DNA of 64,000 nucleotides, taken from positions 2,170,001 through 2,234,000 of the forward strand of contig OZ240665.1 of the NCBI GenBank assembly GCA_965198565.1. Reading direction: 5' to 3'. Source of the DNA: LMUY01 sp965198565 (GTDB lineage: Bacteria; Pseudomonadota; Alphaproteobacteria; Acetobacterales; Acetobacteraceae). Below the pieces are notes generated by a model. That model ran no database searches. It saw only the letters and a list, made by a program, of their open reading frames with translations, and was not told the origin of the DNA. A program made the translations under genes and the position numbers. Within the stretch, counting starts at the first letter, position 1, and the number at the start of each line of letters is the position of its first letter. Positions 24,906-36,881 of this stretch are shown one piece after another.

Positions 24906-25831
24906 GCCCGCTGCTTCTCGCCGGCGGTCTATTCAGCGCTGTGTGCGGCGTTGTCGCGATTTTTCTCTTGCGGGCGGTCGAAGCGCAGGCAAAACTTGCC
25001 GCTCGGATTTCACTCGTGCAGCAGAGTGCAGGACTGACTAACGTGGGGTCGGTCTCGTCAAGAAGTCGTCTCCTTAACGGACTGGCCTCATTGGGGACGA
25101 AGTTAGCGCGCAGTGGGCTTCTATCGGAAAAGACCTTGGCAGACTTGCAGCAAACACTTGCCGTCGCCGGGTTTAGGGGGAGTCATGGGCTCGGCATATT
25201 CGTCGGCAGCAAGCTGGTTCTCTTGGCCGTGTTGCCGCTCGTCGGCTGGATCATCGGCGCTAAGCTCGGGCTGATCCCGATCTTGCATAACTGCATAACG
25301 ATCATGCTGGCAATCATTGGCTTGCTTGGTCCCGATTACGTCGTCAAGCGGATACGCTCAGGCTATCTGTCCCGTCTCGACAAGGGACTACCAGACGCTT
25401 TGGACATGTTGGTGATTTGTTCAGAAGCAGGGCTCGGCCTCGAACCCTCAATCACACGTGTCGCAATCGAAATCTCGCATACGCATCCGGCGGTCGGAAC
25501 CGAGTTCATGCAAACGGCGAGCGAACTGCGGATACTATCTGATCGGAGGCTCGCTCTGCTCAATATGGGCACTCGGACAGGGCTTGAAGGGCTGAAGCGT
25601 CTTGGCTCTACTTTGGTGCAGACGACGCACTATGGAACGCCCGTCTCGCACGCGCTGCGAACGCTATCGGCAGAAATGCGGACTGAAGTGCTGACCAAAT
25701 TCGAGGAACGTGCGGCCAGATTACCAGTGCTCCTCACGGTTCCAATGATTGTCTTCATCTTGCCTACCATCTTCGTTGTTGTTGGCGGACCGGCCATGAT
25801 CCGCGTTCTAAGTATCCTTCACAAACATTAG
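24902..25831 (+). CDS. tadC: Tad inner-membrane platform protein TadC
   Basis: The protein has 309 residues from the ATG overlapping tadB. It has several membrane spans and a T2SSF domain (LPDALDMLVICSEAGLGLEPSI; GTPVSHALRTLSAEMRTEVLTKFEERAARLP) and ends with a hydrophobic span (MIVFILPTIFVVVGGPAMI). It is the partner of TadB. The start at 24848 suggested by the open frame would run deep into tadB. Confidence 0.92.
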   Translation: MSPLLLAGGLFSAVCGVVAIFLLRAVEAQAKLAARISLVQQSAGLTNVGSVSSRSRLLNGLASLGTKLARSGLLSEKTLADLQQTLAVAGFRGSHGLGIFVGSKLVLLAVLPLVGWIIGAKLGLIPILHNCITIMLAIIGLLGPDYVVKRIRSGYLSRLDKGLPDALDMLVICSEAGLGLEPSITRVAIEISHTHPAVGTEFMQTASELRILSDRRLALLNMGTRTGLEGLKRLGSTLVQTTHYGTPVSHALRTLSAEMRTEVLTKFEERAARLPVLLTVPMIVFILPTIFVVVGGPAMIRVLSILHKH

Positions 25832-25851
25832 TCGCCGTAGGAGCCGCTAAA

Positions 25852-26577
25852 ATGCGATCGATCATCATACTCCTTCCCCTCATCCTGGCCGCTTGCTCGC
25901 CGTCAATTCAGCAGCTTAGTAACAAACCGCCTGGTCTCAAGGTTGGTGCTGCGGCCCTGGCTGGTGGAGCACCGGAGACCGCGTTGTCGATTGCTCGGCA
26001 GCAACTCACCCTCAATCGGGATGACTTGCCAGCGACGCTCATGGAGGGTCAATCTCTGACGGAGCTTGGAGATTTAAGCCAAGCGGAAGCGAGTTTCCGG
26101 CGGGCCGTCCACTTAGCGCCAACATCGGTCGCGGCGAAGTTCGGGTTGGGGCGTGTCCTACTCATGAAAGGCGATGCACCCGCTGCTGAAACCGAGTTGA
26201 AGGCAGTCGTTGCCGCGTCCCCCGAGGATGCGCGAGCGCTTACCGACTTGGGTATTGCGCGGGACATGCAAGACCACCACGCTGCGGCGCGCGAGGCTTA
26301 CAACGCCGCTTTGCAGGTCGCGCCGGAGCTGGACGCTGCTCGCGTCAACCTCGGCCTTTCTCTTGCACTCTCTGGGGATCCGGCTGGTGCGGTCGATATT
26401 CTGCGGCCGTTGGCAGCGAGTCCAAGCGCGCCCAAGCGCGTGCGACACGATCTTGCCACAGCACTCGTGCTGTCCGGTGATCGGACCGATGCCGAGAAGA
26501 TTCTCCGGGCAGACCTGACGGCGGAGCAAATGCCAGCAGCAATTGCAGGTTACCAGAAGCTCAGTGCGAGTCCGTAA
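25852..26577 (+). CDS. tadD: Tad TPR lipoprotein TadD
   Basis: The protein has 241 residues. The signal peptide has the lipobox LAAC (MRSIIILLPLILAACS), followed by three to four tetratricopeptide repeats (AEASFRRAVHLAPTSVAAKFG; AREAYNAALQVAPELDAARVNLG). TadD lipoproteins support secretin assembly. It is the last gene of the locus here: TadE, TadF and TadG pseudopilin-type genes do not follow, as the next gene is on the other strand. Confidence 0.88.
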   Translation: MRSIIILLPLILAACSPSIQQLSNKPPGLKVGAAALAGGAPETALSIARQQLTLNRDDLPATLMEGQSLTELGDLSQAEASFRRAVHLAPTSVAAKFGLGRVLLMKGDAPAAETELKAVVAASPEDARALTDLGIARDMQDHHAAAREAYNAALQVAPELDAARVNLGLSLALSGDPAGAVDILRPLAASPSAPKRVRHDLATALVLSGDRTDAEKILRADLTAEQMPAAIAGYQKLSASP

Positions 26578-26626
26578 CGCGCGAAGTCGGCCTTGCCAGT
26601 CCAGGCGCTGTTGCACGGCTGTGCCC

Positions 26627-27976
26627 TCAGCGCCGGTGACGCGACGACTTCCCCAGGCTGAACACGCACACACTTTCCACGGCCGCGGACCAGAGAAACT
26701 GGTCGATCGGTGTGGCAAGTGTTAGCTCGTAGCCCGTGGTCTGCAGCAGGCGTGCGTCCCGCGCCAGCGCGGCCGGATTGCAACTCACGTAGATGATCCG
26801 CGACACGCCCGAGTTGGCCAGCGCTGGCATCTGCGCAGCAGCGCCAGAGAACGGCGGATCCAGCACCACAGCCGCGGCACCAGAGAACTCTTTGGCCGAG
26901 AGCGGCTGGCGGGCAAGGTCCCGTTGCTGCACCTCAATCGGCCGTCCCACAACAGCACGCCCGAGACTGGAAGCCGCCCCAGCGTCACCTTCGTACGCCG
27001 TCACCCGGGCATGGCCTGCGAGCGCAAAACTCAGCGTGCCACAACCGGCGAAGAGCTCGATCACGCGTGCGCGGGCAGGTGGCCGCTCCGGCAATCCTGC
27101 GAGAACCGCCTCGACGATCGCTGCCTCGCCACGCCGGGACGCCTGCAGAAACACTCCCGCCGGCGGACGAACAACACCGCCGCTGAGAGTGAGCAGCGCC
27201 GGGTCAGTCTGGCTGGCAACTTCCGGAATGTCGTCGCCTTGCGCCCAAGTGACCCGGCACAGCCCGGCTGCCTGCGCCAGCTCGGAGAGCTTGCCGCGGT
27301 CACTCGCGCTCAGCGAGCCATCTGTGCGAAGCAGTAGGTCGATGCCGCTATCGAGCTGATTGGCGACGGCCGACCCAGCGCGGCGCAAGGCGCTGATGCC
27401 AGCCAGGTGGCGGCGTAGGGCCGCAATCAGGCTGACCAAAGCCGGCTCCAGCACCAGGCAGGTCTCCAGGTCGATCACCTCCCGCCCCCTGTGACGATGC
27501 AGGCCCACGGAGATGCCTGCCCCGACCCGTTCCAGCGCCAGATCCACCCGGCGACGTTCCCCCGGTGCCGCGCGGACGAGCTGAGACATCGGCGCATCCG
27601 GGTAGCCGGCCCGATCCAGCGCGTTGCGGAGTTGTGCGACTTTCCAGGCGGCATACGGCGCATCCTGCCAGTGTTGCAAGGTGCAGCCGCCGCAGGCACC
27701 GAAATGCGGGCAGGGCGGCGACTGGCGTTCAGGCGAACTCGCAACAAGCGTCGGCGTCGCGGTCCAGCCCTGGCCGCGGCGCGCGAGCGGACCTGGCATG
27801 ACGGTTTCACCCGGGAGAGTGTATGGAACGTACACTGGCGTGCCGTCAGCAAGCCCGGCCACCCCATCTCCATCAGCCCCAACATGGCCAATGGTTAGGA
27901 CGCACCCCGCACCGAACCCCGAATCAGAAGGCTCTCCAACCGTCGCTCGCCCGCCCGACAGAGCAGGCGCCCGCAT
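26627..27976 (-). CDS. rlmD: TrmA/RlmD-family RNA (uracil-5-)-methyltransferase
   Basis: The protein has 449 residues. A TRAM-like N-terminal domain (VYVPYTLPGETVM) is followed by the iron-sulfur cysteines CPHFGACGGCTLQHW. The SAM-binding motif VIELFAGCGTLSFALAG, the VLDPP motif and the catalytic SCNPAALARDA loop complete the set. It methylates uracil C5 in RNA, most likely 23S rRNA U1939, using SAM. The exact target (RlmD versus RlmC-like) is inferred. It is the last gene of the minus-strand operon; its ATG shares a base with the gcdH stop. Confidence 0.85.
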   Translation of the reverse strand: MRAPALSGGRATVGEPSDSGFGAGCVLTIGHVGADGDGVAGLADGTPVYVPYTLPGETVMPGPLARRGQGWTATPTLVASSPERQSPPCPHFGACGGCTLQHWQDAPYAAWKVAQLRNALDRAGYPDAPMSQLVRAAPGERRRVDLALERVGAGISVGLHRHRGREVIDLETCLVLEPALVSLIAALRRHLAGISALRRAGSAVANQLDSGIDLLLRTDGSLSASDRGKLSELAQAAGLCRVTWAQGDDIPEVASQTDPALLTLSGGVVRPPAGVFLQASRRGEAAIVEAVLAGLPERPPARARVIELFAGCGTLSFALAGHARVTAYEGDAGAASSLGRAVVGRPIEVQQRDLARQPLSAKEFSGAAAVVLDPPFSGAAAQMPALANSGVSRIIYVSCNPAALARDARLLQTTGYELTLATPIDQFLWSAAVESVCVFSLGKSSRHRR

Positions 27977-29190
27977 CAGCCGCCGAACGCGGAAAGCCCC
28001 GTCTGCGCCCGGCCGAGGATCAGCGCGTGAACGTCATGCGTGCCCTCGTAGGTGTTGACCGCTTCGAGGTTCATCACGTGGCGGATGACATGATACTCGT
28101 CGGCAATCCCATTGCCGCCGTGCATGTCTCGCGCCTCGCGGGCGATCGTCAGCGCCTTGCCGCACGAATTGCGCTTGCATAGGCTGATCATCTCCGGCGC
28201 CGCGCGATGTTCATCCATCAGCCGTCCCAGCCGAAGCACGCTCTGCAACCCAAGCGTGATCTCGGTCTGCATGTCCGCCAGCTTCTTCTGGATGAGCTGT
28301 GTCGCCGCCAACGGCCGCCCGAACATCATCCGGTTCAGCGTATACTCGCGAGCCGCATGCCAGCAGAACTCGGCCGCCCCTAGCGCGCCCCAGGAGATGC
28401 CATACCGAGCATTGTTCAGGCAGGAGAATGGGCCCCGCAACCCCTTCACGCCGGGCAGCCTGTTCGCTTCCGGCACGAACACCTCGTCCATCATGATCAT
28501 GCCGGTCTTCGACGCGCGCAGGCTGAACTTCCCCTCGATGGTCGGTGCGCTCAGACCTGCCATACCCTTCTCGAGCAGGAAACCGCGGATCGTCCCGCTG
28601 TCATCCTTCGCCCAAACGACGAATACGTCCGCCAGCGGCGAGTTGGTGATCCAGGTTTTGGACCCACTCACCAGGTAACCACCATCAACGCTGCGCGCGC
28701 GCGTCCGCATCGCGCCCGGGTCCGACCCGGCGTCGGGCTCCGTCAGCCCGAAACAGCCGACCATCTCGCCCGTGCGCAACTTCGGCAGGAACCGCTCGCG
28801 CTGCTCGTCCGAGCCGAACGCCCAGATCGGGAACATCACCAACGAGGATTGTACGGAAAACGCCGAGCGGTAGCCGCTATCCACCCGCTCCACTTCGCGC
28901 GCGATCAACCCATACGCGACGTAGGACGCTCCGGCGCAGCCATAGCCATCGAGCGTGGCGCCAAGAAAGCCCATCTCGCCGAACTCGTTCATGATCTCGC
29001 GGTCGAACCGCTCATGCCGATTGGCGAGCAGGATGCGCGGGAACAGCTTGCCTTGGCAGAACTCGTGCGCCGCGTCGCGGATGGCGCGCTCATCTCCCGT
29101 CAACTGGTCGTCCAGCAGCAGGGCGTCGTCCCAGGCAAACTGGCCCATCGGCCGGTTGCGCTGGATCGGCGCCACGGACATCTCGTTCAT
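27976..29190 (-). CDS. gcdH: Glutaryl-CoA dehydrogenase-like acyl-CoA dehydrogenase
   Basis: The protein has 404 residues. Acyl-CoA dehydrogenase signatures are complete: GCFGLTEPDAGSDPGAMRTR, KTWITNSPLADVFVVWAK and the C-terminal NTYEGTHDVHALILGRAQTG, where the Glu of TYEG is the catalytic base. The whole pattern (GYRSAFSVQSSLVM; ARDMHGGNGIADEYHVIRH) is that of glutaryl-CoA dehydrogenase, which oxidises and decarboxylates glutaryl-CoA to crotonyl-CoA in lysine and tryptophan breakdown. It overlaps the upstream helicase gene by four bases. Confidence 0.9.
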   Translation of the reverse strand: MNEMSVAPIQRNRPMGQFAWDDALLLDDQLTGDERAIRDAAHEFCQGKLFPRILLANRHERFDREIMNEFGEMGFLGATLDGYGCAGASYVAYGLIAREVERVDSGYRSAFSVQSSLVMFPIWAFGSDEQRERFLPKLRTGEMVGCFGLTEPDAGSDPGAMRTRARSVDGGYLVSGSKTWITNSPLADVFVVWAKDDSGTIRGFLLEKGMAGLSAPTIEGKFSLRASKTGMIMMDEVFVPEANRLPGVKGLRGPFSCLNNARYGISWGALGAAEFCWHAAREYTLNRMMFGRPLAATQLIQKKLADMQTEITLGLQSVLRLGRLMDEHRAAPEMISLCKRNSCGKALTIAREARDMHGGNGIADEYHVIRHVMNLEAVNTYEGTHDVHALILGRAQTGLSAFGG

Positions 29191-30965
29191 GCGACCGGTT
29201 CCTCCGTGCGGCGAGCGTCTGCGCTCCGCGCTGGCGAGCGTATCAGCATGAAGGCCGGCACGTTATCGCCAAAGCCTTGCACCGCCGGGCCCAGGTCCTC
29301 GTCGCGATAGCGCCCCTCGCGCCGCGGCGGCCGGGCCATTTCGCGCGCCACCGGCGCAGGCTCCCGCGGGCGACGCTCGCGCGGCGGTTCGGCGACTTCG
29401 GCCCGGGGCGACCGAGCCCGCCGAGCCGGCGCCGGGCTGTCTTCCACCGCCGCCGGCTTGCGCTCCCGGCTTTCGGCACGGCGCGGCTCCGGCTTGGCCC
29501 CGGCGCGGCCGCGGCCGCGGCGCTTGCGCCCATCGCCCTCGGCCCACTCCACCGGCTCCACGCCCTCGACCGTCAGCCGCGGAATACCGGCCCCGATCAG
29601 CTTCTCGATCGCCTCCACTGCCAGCCGGTCCTCTGGCGTCGCGAGGGTGAAGGCGTGCCCGATCAGTCCGGCGCGCCCGGTGCGGCCGATGCGATGCACG
29701 TAGTCTTCCGCATGATGCGGCACGTCGAAGTTGAACACGTGCGAAAGGCCGGTGATGTCCACGCCCCGCGCCGCCACGTCGCTGCACACCATCAGGCGCA
29801 GCTCGCCGGCCTTGAACTTGGCCATCGTGGCCGTCCGCTCCGCCTGCGACAAGTCGCCATGCAGTGCGCCCACGCTAAACTCGTGCCGCTTCAGCGACTT
29901 GTAGAGGATGTCCACCTCGATCTTGCGGTTGCAGAAGATCAACGCGTTCTGCACCTGCTCGGCACGGATCAGCCGGCGCAGCGCCTCGCGCTTCTCCGTC
30001 TCGCCCACCACCACCAGCCCGGCGACGATGGTGGTCGCCACCGAAGCAGGCCGCGACACCGTGATCATCTTCGGGTTCTGCAGGAAGGCGTCCGCCAGCC
30101 GCTTGATCTCCGGCGCCATCGTGGCCGAGAAGAACAGCGTCTGCCGGGTCTTCGGCAGCCATCCGACAATGCGCTCGACGTCCGGGATGAACCCCATGTC
30201 GAGCATCCGGTCCGCCTCGTCGATCACCAGGATGCGCGCATCCGTCATCAGCAGGCCGCCGCGCTCGAACAGGTCGATCAACCGGCCCGGCGTCGCGATC
30301 AGCACGTCCACGCCCTTCATCAGCGCGTCCTTCTGGTCGGCCATGCTCTCGCCGCCGATCAGCAGCGCGTGGTTCAGTTTGAGGTGCTTGCCATATTGCA
30401 CGAAGTTTTCCGCCACCTGCAGCGCCAGCTCCCGCGTCGGCTCCAGGATCACGGAGCGCGGCATCCGGGCGCGGGCGCGGCTGCCGGCGAGGATGTCCAT
30501 CAGCGGCAGGGTGAACGAGGCGGTCTTGCCGGTGCCCGTTTGCGCCACGCCCAAGACGTCGCGGCCCATCAGCACGAACGGGATCGCCTGTTCCTGGATC
30601 GGCGTGGGATGGACGTAGCCCATCTCCGCAATCGCCCGGAGCAAAGGCTCGGACAAGCCAAGGTCGGCGAACACCGGGCGCGCGACCGGCTCGGGATCGA
30701 TCGCCGGGAACGGCTCCATCGGCGCTTCGATGGCCGGATCGGCAGCCGACGGATTGGCCGCCAACTCGGTGTGTGGCTGTGGCGCACCGGCCTCGTCGGC
30801 GACCACAGCCTCCTCGGGCCCGACCGCCATGGCCGCCGCTGGCTCGATCGGCGCTTCAGCTTCGCCAACCGTCTCCAGTGCAGTCGCTGCGGGCAATGGT
30901 TGGGCGTCCGGCGCCGTTGCTGCCGGTTGTGCGGGTGTTTCCGCCGCGGTGTTCGTTTCGCTCAA
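29187..30965 (-). CDS. DEAD-box ATP-dependent RNA helicase
   Basis: The protein has 592 residues from the TTG at 30965 (MSETNTAAE...); the frame is open back to 31187 but that part overlaps the divergent promoter. An Ala/Pro-rich acidic N-terminal extension of ~130 residues precedes the helicase core: QTGTGKT, PTREL, DEADRML, SAT, then ARGVDITGL and HRIGRTGR. A basic, Arg-rich C-terminal tail (GRKRRGRGRAGAKPE...) probably binds RNA. Relatives act in ribosome assembly and mRNA decay, often at low temperature. First gene of the operon with gcdH and rlmD. Confidence 0.88.
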   Translation of the reverse strand: MSETNTAAETPAQPAATAPDAQPLPAATALETVGEAEAPIEPAAAMAVGPEEAVVADEAGAPQPHTELAANPSAADPAIEAPMEPFPAIDPEPVARPVFADLGLSEPLLRAIAEMGYVHPTPIQEQAIPFVLMGRDVLGVAQTGTGKTASFTLPLMDILAGSRARARMPRSVILEPTRELALQVAENFVQYGKHLKLNHALLIGGESMADQKDALMKGVDVLIATPGRLIDLFERGGLLMTDARILVIDEADRMLDMGFIPDVERIVGWLPKTRQTLFFSATMAPEIKRLADAFLQNPKMITVSRPASVATTIVAGLVVVGETEKREALRRLIRAEQVQNALIFCNRKIEVDILYKSLKRHEFSVGALHGDLSQAERTATMAKFKAGELRLMVCSDVAARGVDITGLSHVFNFDVPHHAEDYVHRIGRTGRAGLIGHAFTLATPEDRLAVEAIEKLIGAGIPRLTVEGVEPVEWAEGDGRKRRGRGRAGAKPEPRRAESRERKPAAVEDSPAPARRARSPRAEVAEPPRERRPREPAPVAREMARPPRREGRYRDEDLGPAVQGFGDNVPAFMLIRSPARSADARRTEEPVA

Positions 30966-31159
30966 AAATAAGGTCCGATGGTCATCAGGGTGCCGGTTCG
31001 CCACGAACGAGACCAGCGGGAGCGCATGATAGCGCAGGCGCGCATAGGCCGCCCCGCTGCCGCATATCTGGCCAGGGCAGGGGAATGTCAAGCCAATAGC
31101 ACCGGTTTGGAACGGTTTGCCCGCGACAGCGTAGGCACTCGGCCACGGAGCCAAACTCG

Positions 31160-33028
31160 ATGCCGCCCTCATACCAGCCGCTCGCAATCGAAGATTACGC
31201 CGTCATCGGCGACTGCAACACCACCGCTCTGGTGGGCCGCAACGGCTCGATCGACTGGCTGTGCTGGCCGCGATTCGATAGCGACGCCTGCCTCGCGGCC
31301 CTGTTGGGCAACGACGAGCACGGCCGCTGGCTCATCTGCCCCGCCGGCGAGACCACCCGCTCCAGCCGCTCCTATCGCGACAGCGGACTGGTGCTCGAAA
31401 CCGTCTTCGAAACGCCCACCGGCACGGCCGCCGTGATCGACTTCATGGTCCCGGAAGCGCTCGACTCGACCATCGTGCGCATCGTCGAAGGGCGATCCGG
31501 CCATGTCGACATGACCATGGCGCTCAGCCTGCGCTTCGACTATGGCTCCTCGGTCCCATGGGTCACCCGGCTGGACGAGGGCGGGCTGCAGGCCATCGCC
31601 GGGCCGCATATGTGCGTGCTGCGCACCGGCCTCGAAATCGAGGGCCACGACATGCAGTCGGTGGCGGATTTCACCGTCTCGGCCGGGCAGCGCCTGCCGA
31701 TGACGCTCACCTACGTGCCCTCCCACCTGCCGCTCCCCGGCCTCATCGACGCGGAGCAGGTGCTGGCCACCACCGAGGCCTACTGGACCACCTGGTCGAA
31801 ACGCGGCAGCTACGAGGGCGACTACCAGCAAGCCGTCGCAATCTCGATGCGTGTGTTGAAGGCGCTCACCTACCATCCCACCGGCGGCATCGTGGCGGCG
31901 GCCACCACCTCCCTGCCGGAGAAGCTGGGCGGCAACCGCAATTGGGACTACCGCTACTGCTGGCTGCGGGACGCCACGCTTACGCTGTTCGCCCTCATGC
32001 GCGGCGGCTACTACGAGGAAGCCGGCGAGTGGCGCGACTGGCTGCATCGCAGCGTCGCCGGCAGCCCCGAGCAAATCCAGATCATGTACGGTCTCGCGGG
32101 CGAGCGGCGCCTGGCCGAGTGGGAGGTGAGTTGGCTGCCTGGCTACCAGAATTCGCCCCCGGTCCGGGTCGGCAACGCGGCCTCGGCGCAGCTCCAGCTC
32201 GACATCTACGGCGAGCTGTTCGAGGCGCTCCATCTCGGCCGCGAGGGCGGACTGGCCGAGGCGCCGGCGAGTTGGTCGCTCCAGTGCAGCATCATCAAGC
32301 ACCTCGAGGGCATCTGGCAGCAGCCCGACGAGGGCATCTGGGAGACCCGCGGCGGCCGCCAGCAGTTCGTCTATTCCAAGGTTGCCGTCTGGGTCGCGTT
32401 CGACCGCATGGTGAAGGACGCCGAGGCCCATGGGCTGGAGGGCCCCACGGAGCATTGGATGGCTCTGCGCGACCAGGTCCATGCCGAGGTTTGCGAGAAG
32501 GGCTTCAACAAGGCGAAGAACAGCTTCGTGCAGCACTACGACACCGACGAGCTGGACGCCTCGCTGTTGCTGATCCCGCTCACCGGCTTCCTGCCGCACG
32601 ACGACCCGAGGGTACGGGGCACCACGGCCGCGATCGAGCGTGAGTTGATGCAGGATGGCCTGGTGTTGCGCTACCGCACCACCACCGGCACGGACGGCCT
32701 GCCCCCCGGCGAAGGCTGTTTCCTGCCGTGTTCGTTCTGGCTGGTGGACAACCTGCACATGCAGGACCGCAGCGACGAGGCCCGCGCCCTCTACCAGCGC
32801 CTGCTCGGCCTCGCCAACGACGTCGGATTGCTCAGCGAGGAGTATGACACTCAGGCGAAGCGCATGACCGGCAATTTCCCCCAGGCCTTCACCCATGTAG
32901 CGCTGATCTCGAGCGCCCTGAACCTCGCCCAGCAGGGCCCGGTCCAGCTCCGCACCGCCGAGTCCGACCCGGACGAGAGCCTGGCAGCCCCTTCTCCCTC
33001 TCCCGCGGGTGGGAGAGGGTCGGGGTGA
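31160..33028 (+). CDS. Glycoside hydrolase family 15 protein (glucoamylase/trehalase-like)
   Basis: The protein has 622 residues with no signal peptide. An N-terminal domain begins IEDYAVIGDCNTTALVGRNGSIDWLCWPRFDS, typical of bacterial GH15. The catalytic (alpha/alpha)6 barrel shows NRNWDYRYCWLRDATLTLFAL and GLPPGEGCFLPCSFWLVDNL, containing a catalytic Glu. Bacterial homologues hydrolyse alpha-glucosides such as trehalose or dextrins in the cytoplasm. The last 13 codons (APSPSPAGGRGSG) are encoded by a REP-like palindrome that has supplied the stop codon. It diverges from the helicase operon. Confidence 0.9.
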   Translation: MPPSYQPLAIEDYAVIGDCNTTALVGRNGSIDWLCWPRFDSDACLAALLGNDEHGRWLICPAGETTRSSRSYRDSGLVLETVFETPTGTAAVIDFMVPEALDSTIVRIVEGRSGHVDMTMALSLRFDYGSSVPWVTRLDEGGLQAIAGPHMCVLRTGLEIEGHDMQSVADFTVSAGQRLPMTLTYVPSHLPLPGLIDAEQVLATTEAYWTTWSKRGSYEGDYQQAVAISMRVLKALTYHPTGGIVAAATTSLPEKLGGNRNWDYRYCWLRDATLTLFALMRGGYYEEAGEWRDWLHRSVAGSPEQIQIMYGLAGERRLAEWEVSWLPGYQNSPPVRVGNAASAQLQLDIYGELFEALHLGREGGLAEAPASWSLQCSIIKHLEGIWQQPDEGIWETRGGRQQFVYSKVAVWVAFDRMVKDAEAHGLEGPTEHWMALRDQVHAEVCEKGFNKAKNSFVQHYDTDELDASLLLIPLTGFLPHDDPRVRGTTAAIERELMQDGLVLRYRTTTGTDGLPPGEGCFLPCSFWLVDNLHMQDRSDEARALYQRLLGLANDVGLLSEEYDTQAKRMTGNFPQAFTHVALISSALNLAQQGPVQLRTAESDPDESLAAPSPSPAGGRGSG

Positions 33029-33030
33029 GG
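32996..33030. repeat. REP-like palindrome, copy 1
   Basis: CCCTCTCCC-gcgggt-GGGAGAGGG followed by TCGGGGTGAGGG. The same palindrome plus downstream GGGGTGAGG motif is at 35877-35910. This copy includes the stop codon of the GH15 gene. Confidence 0.75.
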
Positions 33031-33165
33031 GTGCGAGGCCGCCCAGTCCCGGGTGGTTGATCCTTAGGCAACGCCGGCAAACAAGTGCGTCGGCACGCCG
33101 ACAAAGCTGCCGCTCAAGACAAAGCGCGATTCGCGCTCCACACAGCCCATGCGGGATCCCCGCCT

Positions 33166-33194
33166 CTTGAGCCGCCCCCGCCCAACTCCCATCT
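33166..33194 (+). promoter_or_regulatory. Putative RpoH (heat-shock) promoter of clpB
   Basis: CTTGAG at 33166-33171 and CCCATCT at 33188-33194 are separated by 16 bases. This fits the sigma-32 pattern CTTGAA...CCCCATNT closely and lies 70 bases before the clpB ATG, as expected for a heat-shock chaperone gene. Confidence 0.5.
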
Positions 33195-33263
33195 CTCTCA
33201 CGCCGCGCGCTGCCTCTTGAGGGGCGTGCCCAACGACGTTGTCGCCTGAGTGAGAGGGACACC

Positions 33264-35846
<2,583 letters not shown>

Positions 35847-35876
35847 CGTCCACCCCGCGCCTCGCCGCTTGAAAAG

Positions 35877-35910
35877 CCCTCTCCCTCTGGGAGAGGGTAG
35901 GGGTGAGGGG
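35877..35910. repeat. REP-like palindrome, copy 2
   Basis: CCCTCTCCC-tct-GGGAGAGGG followed by TAGGGGTGAGGGG, 31 bases after the clpB stop. It matches copy 1 at 32996-33030 and may act as a transcript end. Confidence 0.75.
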
Positions 35911-36014
35911 CCGCCCGCACCTTGCCAGACAGAAAAAGCCTATCTCTCTATGGATCGTTGACCACGCATTGCGCCTAACGCTCAAGGGCAAGTGTTTATC
36001 GTCGTCTCCTCGAA

Positions 36015-36185
36015 ATGGCAAAGCAGAAGATGCCAGACGGTTTTTGGCTCAGCACGCAACCCAAAAATACTCGTGCACGTGCGTTCTATCAGCGTGTTGG
36101 TTTGCGATACAGCAACGTCGAACCTGCCTCTTCGGGTGACGATCGGGTGATCTATAAGTTTGTAAAGTCACTCGAAATCCGCTGA
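36015..36185 (+). pseudogene. GNAT acetyltransferase C-terminal fragment
   Basis: 56 codons ending SLEIR. LSTQPKNTRARAFYQRVGLRY is the N-x-x-A-x-x-F-Y-x-x-x-G-F motif that ends the GNAT fold. The upstream acetyl-CoA-binding half is absent from the preceding 130 bases, so only a remnant of a ~150-residue enzyme is left. Confidence 0.6.
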
Positions 36186-36285
36186 CCACCATACCTCGCC
36201 ATTCCGCATGGTGCCTGTTATCCACCCCAAAGCGGACGCGCGGCAGCCCGAAGGACGTTCTAGGTTGCCGAGAGCCAGACGGGGG

Positions 36286-36801
36286 GTGGAGTTGCGGCGG
36301 GTCGTGATCCTCGGCTGCTCTGGGAGCGGAAAGTCCACCTTTGCCCAGCGACTCGGCCACCGGCTTGGTTTGCCTGTCGTGCATCTCGATGCGCTGTATT
36401 GGCGTCCGGCCTGGCAAAAGCCCGACACAGTCGGCTTCCGCGCCCGTACGGCGGCGGCAATCGCCGGCGATGCATGGATCAGCGAGGGCAACTACCGGGA
36501 GACATTCGACCTTCGTCTCCCACGGGCCGACGCCGTCATCATCCTCGAAACACCGCGATGGCTGCGCATTCTGCGCGTCCTCCGGCGCGTGATCTTTTCG
36601 ACGAGAGGCGCCGATCTGCCGGAAGGTTGTCCGGAGCACTGGGACTGGGAACTCCTGGGCTTCATCTGGCGGTTCGACAAGATCACTTGGCCGCGCATCG
36701 AGGCCGCACGCATCGTACATGGCTCTGACGTGCCGGTCTTTCGGCTTCGAAGCAATCGTGAGGTCACTGCGTTCCTTGATTCACTGCCCGAAGACAACTG
36801 A
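36286..36801 (+). CDS. P-loop small-molecule kinase-like protein (FlaR/adenylate-kinase type)
   Basis: The protein has 171 residues from a GTG at 36286; the frame is open to 36208. The Walker A ILGCSGSGKSTFAQRLG is at the N-terminus, followed by VVHLDALYWRPAW, WISEGNYRETF and a lid-like basic region WLRILRVLRRVIFSTRG. This is the pattern of small proteins annotated as DNA topology modulation protein FlaR, related to adenylate and shikimate kinases. The substrate is unknown. It stands alone. Confidence 0.7.
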   Translation: MELRRVVILGCSGSGKSTFAQRLGHRLGLPVVHLDALYWRPAWQKPDTVGFRARTAAAIAGDAWISEGNYRETFDLRLPRADAVIILETPRWLRILRVLRRVIFSTRGADLPEGCPEHWDWELLGFIWRFDKITWPRIEAARIVHGSDVPVFRLRSNREVTAFLDSLPEDN

Positions 36802-36881
36802 GGGCCTGGATATCCGCTCCCCCCCCCCCAGATTCGGCCATATCCCGTCATCGAGTTTGGACCCTAGTCCAGAGCAGCACC

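Noticed and set aside
29277..30971. Plus-strand open frame opposite the DEAD-box helicase
   Set aside because: It is His/Arg-rich shadow translation of the helicase gene.
36819..36829. Run of 11 C residues as a phase-variation tract
   Set aside because: It lies after the stop of the P-loop gene and is not in a coding frame or at a clear promoter; a sequencing artefact is as likely.
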